Of a stretch of DNA of 6,485 nucleotides, positions 5,502 through 6,485 are shown in pieces; position 1 is the first letter of the stretch, and each line of letters begins with the position of its first letter. The notes under the pieces are model-generated. The model did not search any database. It had not been told where the DNA came from and saw only the letters and a list, made by a program, of their open reading frames with translations. The position numbers and the translations under genes were made by a program. Origin of the DNA: an uncultured Clostridia bacterium (GTDB lineage Bacteria > Bacillota > Clostridia > Christensenellales > Aristaeellaceae); NCBI GenBank assembly GCA_904420265.1, contig CAJFUU010000062.1:1-6485 (forward strand). Reading direction: 5' to 3'.

Positions 5502-6149
5502 TCAATCAAGCCTTTCAATGCGCAGCGTTGCGATTGCCGATTGCGCCGGCGCGCCCGTGCGCAAGTCCTGCGGCGCGGGGATGAGCAGCATAAAGCCATC
5601 CCTGCCGTAGCGCCTTTCGTAACCCTGCGCATATTCTTCGGCCACGGAAATATGCTGAACCTCGCCGACAATCATCGCCGTGCTCCCCGCCCCGCTTAAA
5701 TCCTGCGCGGATTTCAGAGTGCATTCCATGTTGATAAACGCCTCTTCAATCGCAGGTGCATGGATGGTCTTTGCTTCGGAGAGCGAAAAACCGCCGGCCT
5801 GAAATTCATCCATATCGTAAGCATTGTTTTGGATTGTATCGACGAGCCGGTCGTAATAGCGGATGGGAAGAAAGTTGATGCAGAAGCACCTCTCGCGCAG
5901 TATATTCGCATATGTGTGCGTATGCTGATACAGGTTTCCCATCACCGCGAAGAAAGCTGTTTTGTCGCCGTGGAAGCAGCTCCAGGCGTGGAAGCATACG
6001 TTCGGCTTGCCGTTCTCCTTCCAGGTGGTGAGGGCGAACAGCGCCGTAGGGATTGCCGCCGTGGTTTCAAAATGGGAAAACAGCTCAAATTCCTCCGGGT
6101 AGGCAGGCCGGAAATAGGTGGGGAAGTCCCGGGAGATCTCGAATTTCAC
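5502..6149 (-). CDS. Flavin reductase family protein (FMN-binding split barrel)
   Basis: This 215-residue protein resembles the NAD(P)H:FMN oxidoreductase/RutF-like split-barrel family, which binds FMN and reduces it or uses it to reduce a small substrate in the cytoplasm. Family-typical parts in order: IPTALFALTTWKENGKPN (33-50, first barrel strands), TYANILRERCFCINFLP (79-95, the T-x-x-N-I...VN pattern), AGGFSLSEAKTIHAPAIEEA (118-137), a family-typical MECTLKS (141-147) and IVGEVQHISV (160-169). Its substrate or partner monooxygenase cannot be inferred. The start is GTG 6149, where the conserved sequence begins (MKFEISRDF) with GGTGGA just upstream at 3-nt spacing; the frame stays open for 66 further codons but these look non-coding and reach the terminator at 6331-6361. 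It is a lone gene transcribed leftward, downstream of the aldolase gene and separated from it by that terminator; its promoter was not identified. Confidence 0.85.
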   Translation of the reverse strand: MKFEISRDFPTYFRPAYPEEFELFSHFETTAAIPTALFALTTWKENGKPNVCFHAWSCFHGDKTAFFAVMGNLYQHTHTYANILRERCFCINFLPIRYYDRLVDTIQNNAYDMDEFQAGGFSLSEAKTIHAPAIEEAFINMECTLKSAQDLSGAGSTAMIVGEVQHISVAEEYAQGYERRYGRDGFMLLIPAPQDLRTGAPAQSAIATLRIERLD

Positions 6150-6330
6150 ACATCCACCGCTTTCTGATCTCAAAGTTTTGCGTGGAAAACGCTGCAAGCC
6201 GCTTTGGCAGGCAAAACTATGGGGCGCGCTGGTCGGGAAACGCAAAGAACGGAGTTTCACATGCGCCGCGCAATACGCCCGCTTTTGGAGCGCGCGGACA
6301 GGAGGCGATTTTCCAACGGAATCAAACGCG

Positions 6331-6361
6331 AAAAAACCGCCCCACACAGGTGGTGAGGCGG
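6331..6361 (-). terminator. Intrinsic terminator of the aldolase gene
   Basis: On the minus strand CCGCCTCAC (6361-6353) pairs with GTGGGGCGG (6345-6337) over 9 bp with one T-G wobble and a 7-nt loop, followed at once by TTTTTT (6336-6331). It lies 15 nt after the aldolase stop codon and ends transcription before the flavin reductase gene. Confidence 0.85.
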
Positions 6362-6376
6362 CGATATATCCATGGT

Positions 6377-6485
6377 TTAGGCTTTGCCGTTGCAGCCGAG
6401 CACGTCCACGAGCTTGTGCTGAACCAGCTTCTTGATGTTGGCGCGCGCGGGCTTGAGATACTGGCGCGGGTCGAAGTGGTCGGGA
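6377..6485 (-). CDS. fba: Class II fructose-1,6-bisphosphate aldolase, C-terminal end
   Basis: Only the last 35 codons are in the window; the gene continues past the right edge. The visible residues include HFDPRQYLKPARANIKKLV and end in VDVLGCNGKA, which matches the C-terminal helix of bacterial class II (zinc-dependent) fructose-bisphosphate aldolases, whose tails read like FDPRKYLxPAR...KHKI.DVLGS. The enzyme cleaves fructose-1,6-bisphosphate to dihydroxyacetone phosphate and glyceraldehyde-3-phosphate in glycolysis. The zinc ligands and catalytic residues lie outside the window and cannot be checked. A related ketose-bisphosphate aldolase such as tagatose-bisphosphate aldolase is a less likely alternative. 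A strong terminator follows directly. Confidence 0.82.
   Translation of the reverse strand, partial: PDHFDPRQYLKPARANIKKLVQHKLVDVLGCNGKA

Noticed and set aside
6150..6347. 66-residue N-terminal extension of the flavin reductase
   Set aside because: The extension reaches into the aldolase terminator, has no ribosome site and non-protein-like composition; the family similarity starts at GTG 6149.

Overview
The window reads like chromosomal DNA from a fairly GC-rich Gram-positive anaerobe, most likely a clostridial member of the Bacillota. The reasons are purine-rich Shine-Dalgarno sites at 6-8 nt spacing, a consensus sigma-A promoter, frequent GTG/TTG starts, short hairpin-plus-T terminators, and clostridial-type DapA, flavin reductase and class II aldolase proteins. 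No phage structural gene, transposase, tRNA or rRNA was seen. The lineage is an inference from style, not from a marker gene.

Layout. Positions 1-204 hold a strictly periodic repeat array: 28-nt hairpin repeats and 33-nt intervals, period exactly 61. The geometry is that of a type I-E CRISPR array, but one interval occurs twice and no cas gene is present. Positions 205-508 have no gene; 359-473 can fold into nested stem-loops. An extended -10 promoter (509-537) starts a rightward group: a MazG-like nucleotide pyrophosphohydrolase (573-935), a GuaA/GMP-synthase homologue (970-2445) and a GNAT acetyltransferase (2463-3272), closed by a hairpin-T terminator (3287-3328). A separate rightward gene, dapA (3405-4295), follows with intact active-site residues. 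Positions 4296-5501 (1.2 kb) contain no confident gene but several inverted repeats, two copies of a 20-bp palindrome, terminator-like hairpins and one possible 41-codon Cys-rich ORF. Leftward lie a flavin reductase family gene (6149-5502) and the 3' end of a class II fructose-bisphosphate aldolase gene (6485-6377), separated by a good terminator.

The most unusual item is the GuaA homologue. Its glutaminase domain has lost the catalytic Cys and His (now Gly82 and Tyr165). Its ATP-pyrophosphatase domain keeps the SGGVDS loop but lacks about 17 residues where the conserved IKSHHNVGG lid motif belongs, and PFPGPGL has become PFPEPGL. It is therefore unlikely to be an ordinary glutamine-dependent GMP synthase. 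Its close linkage to a MazG-like NTP pyrophosphatase and a GNAT enzyme suggests a small nucleotide- or metabolite-modifying operon. The genes at the right (flavin reductase, aldolase) and dapA look like ordinary metabolism and need not be connected to it.
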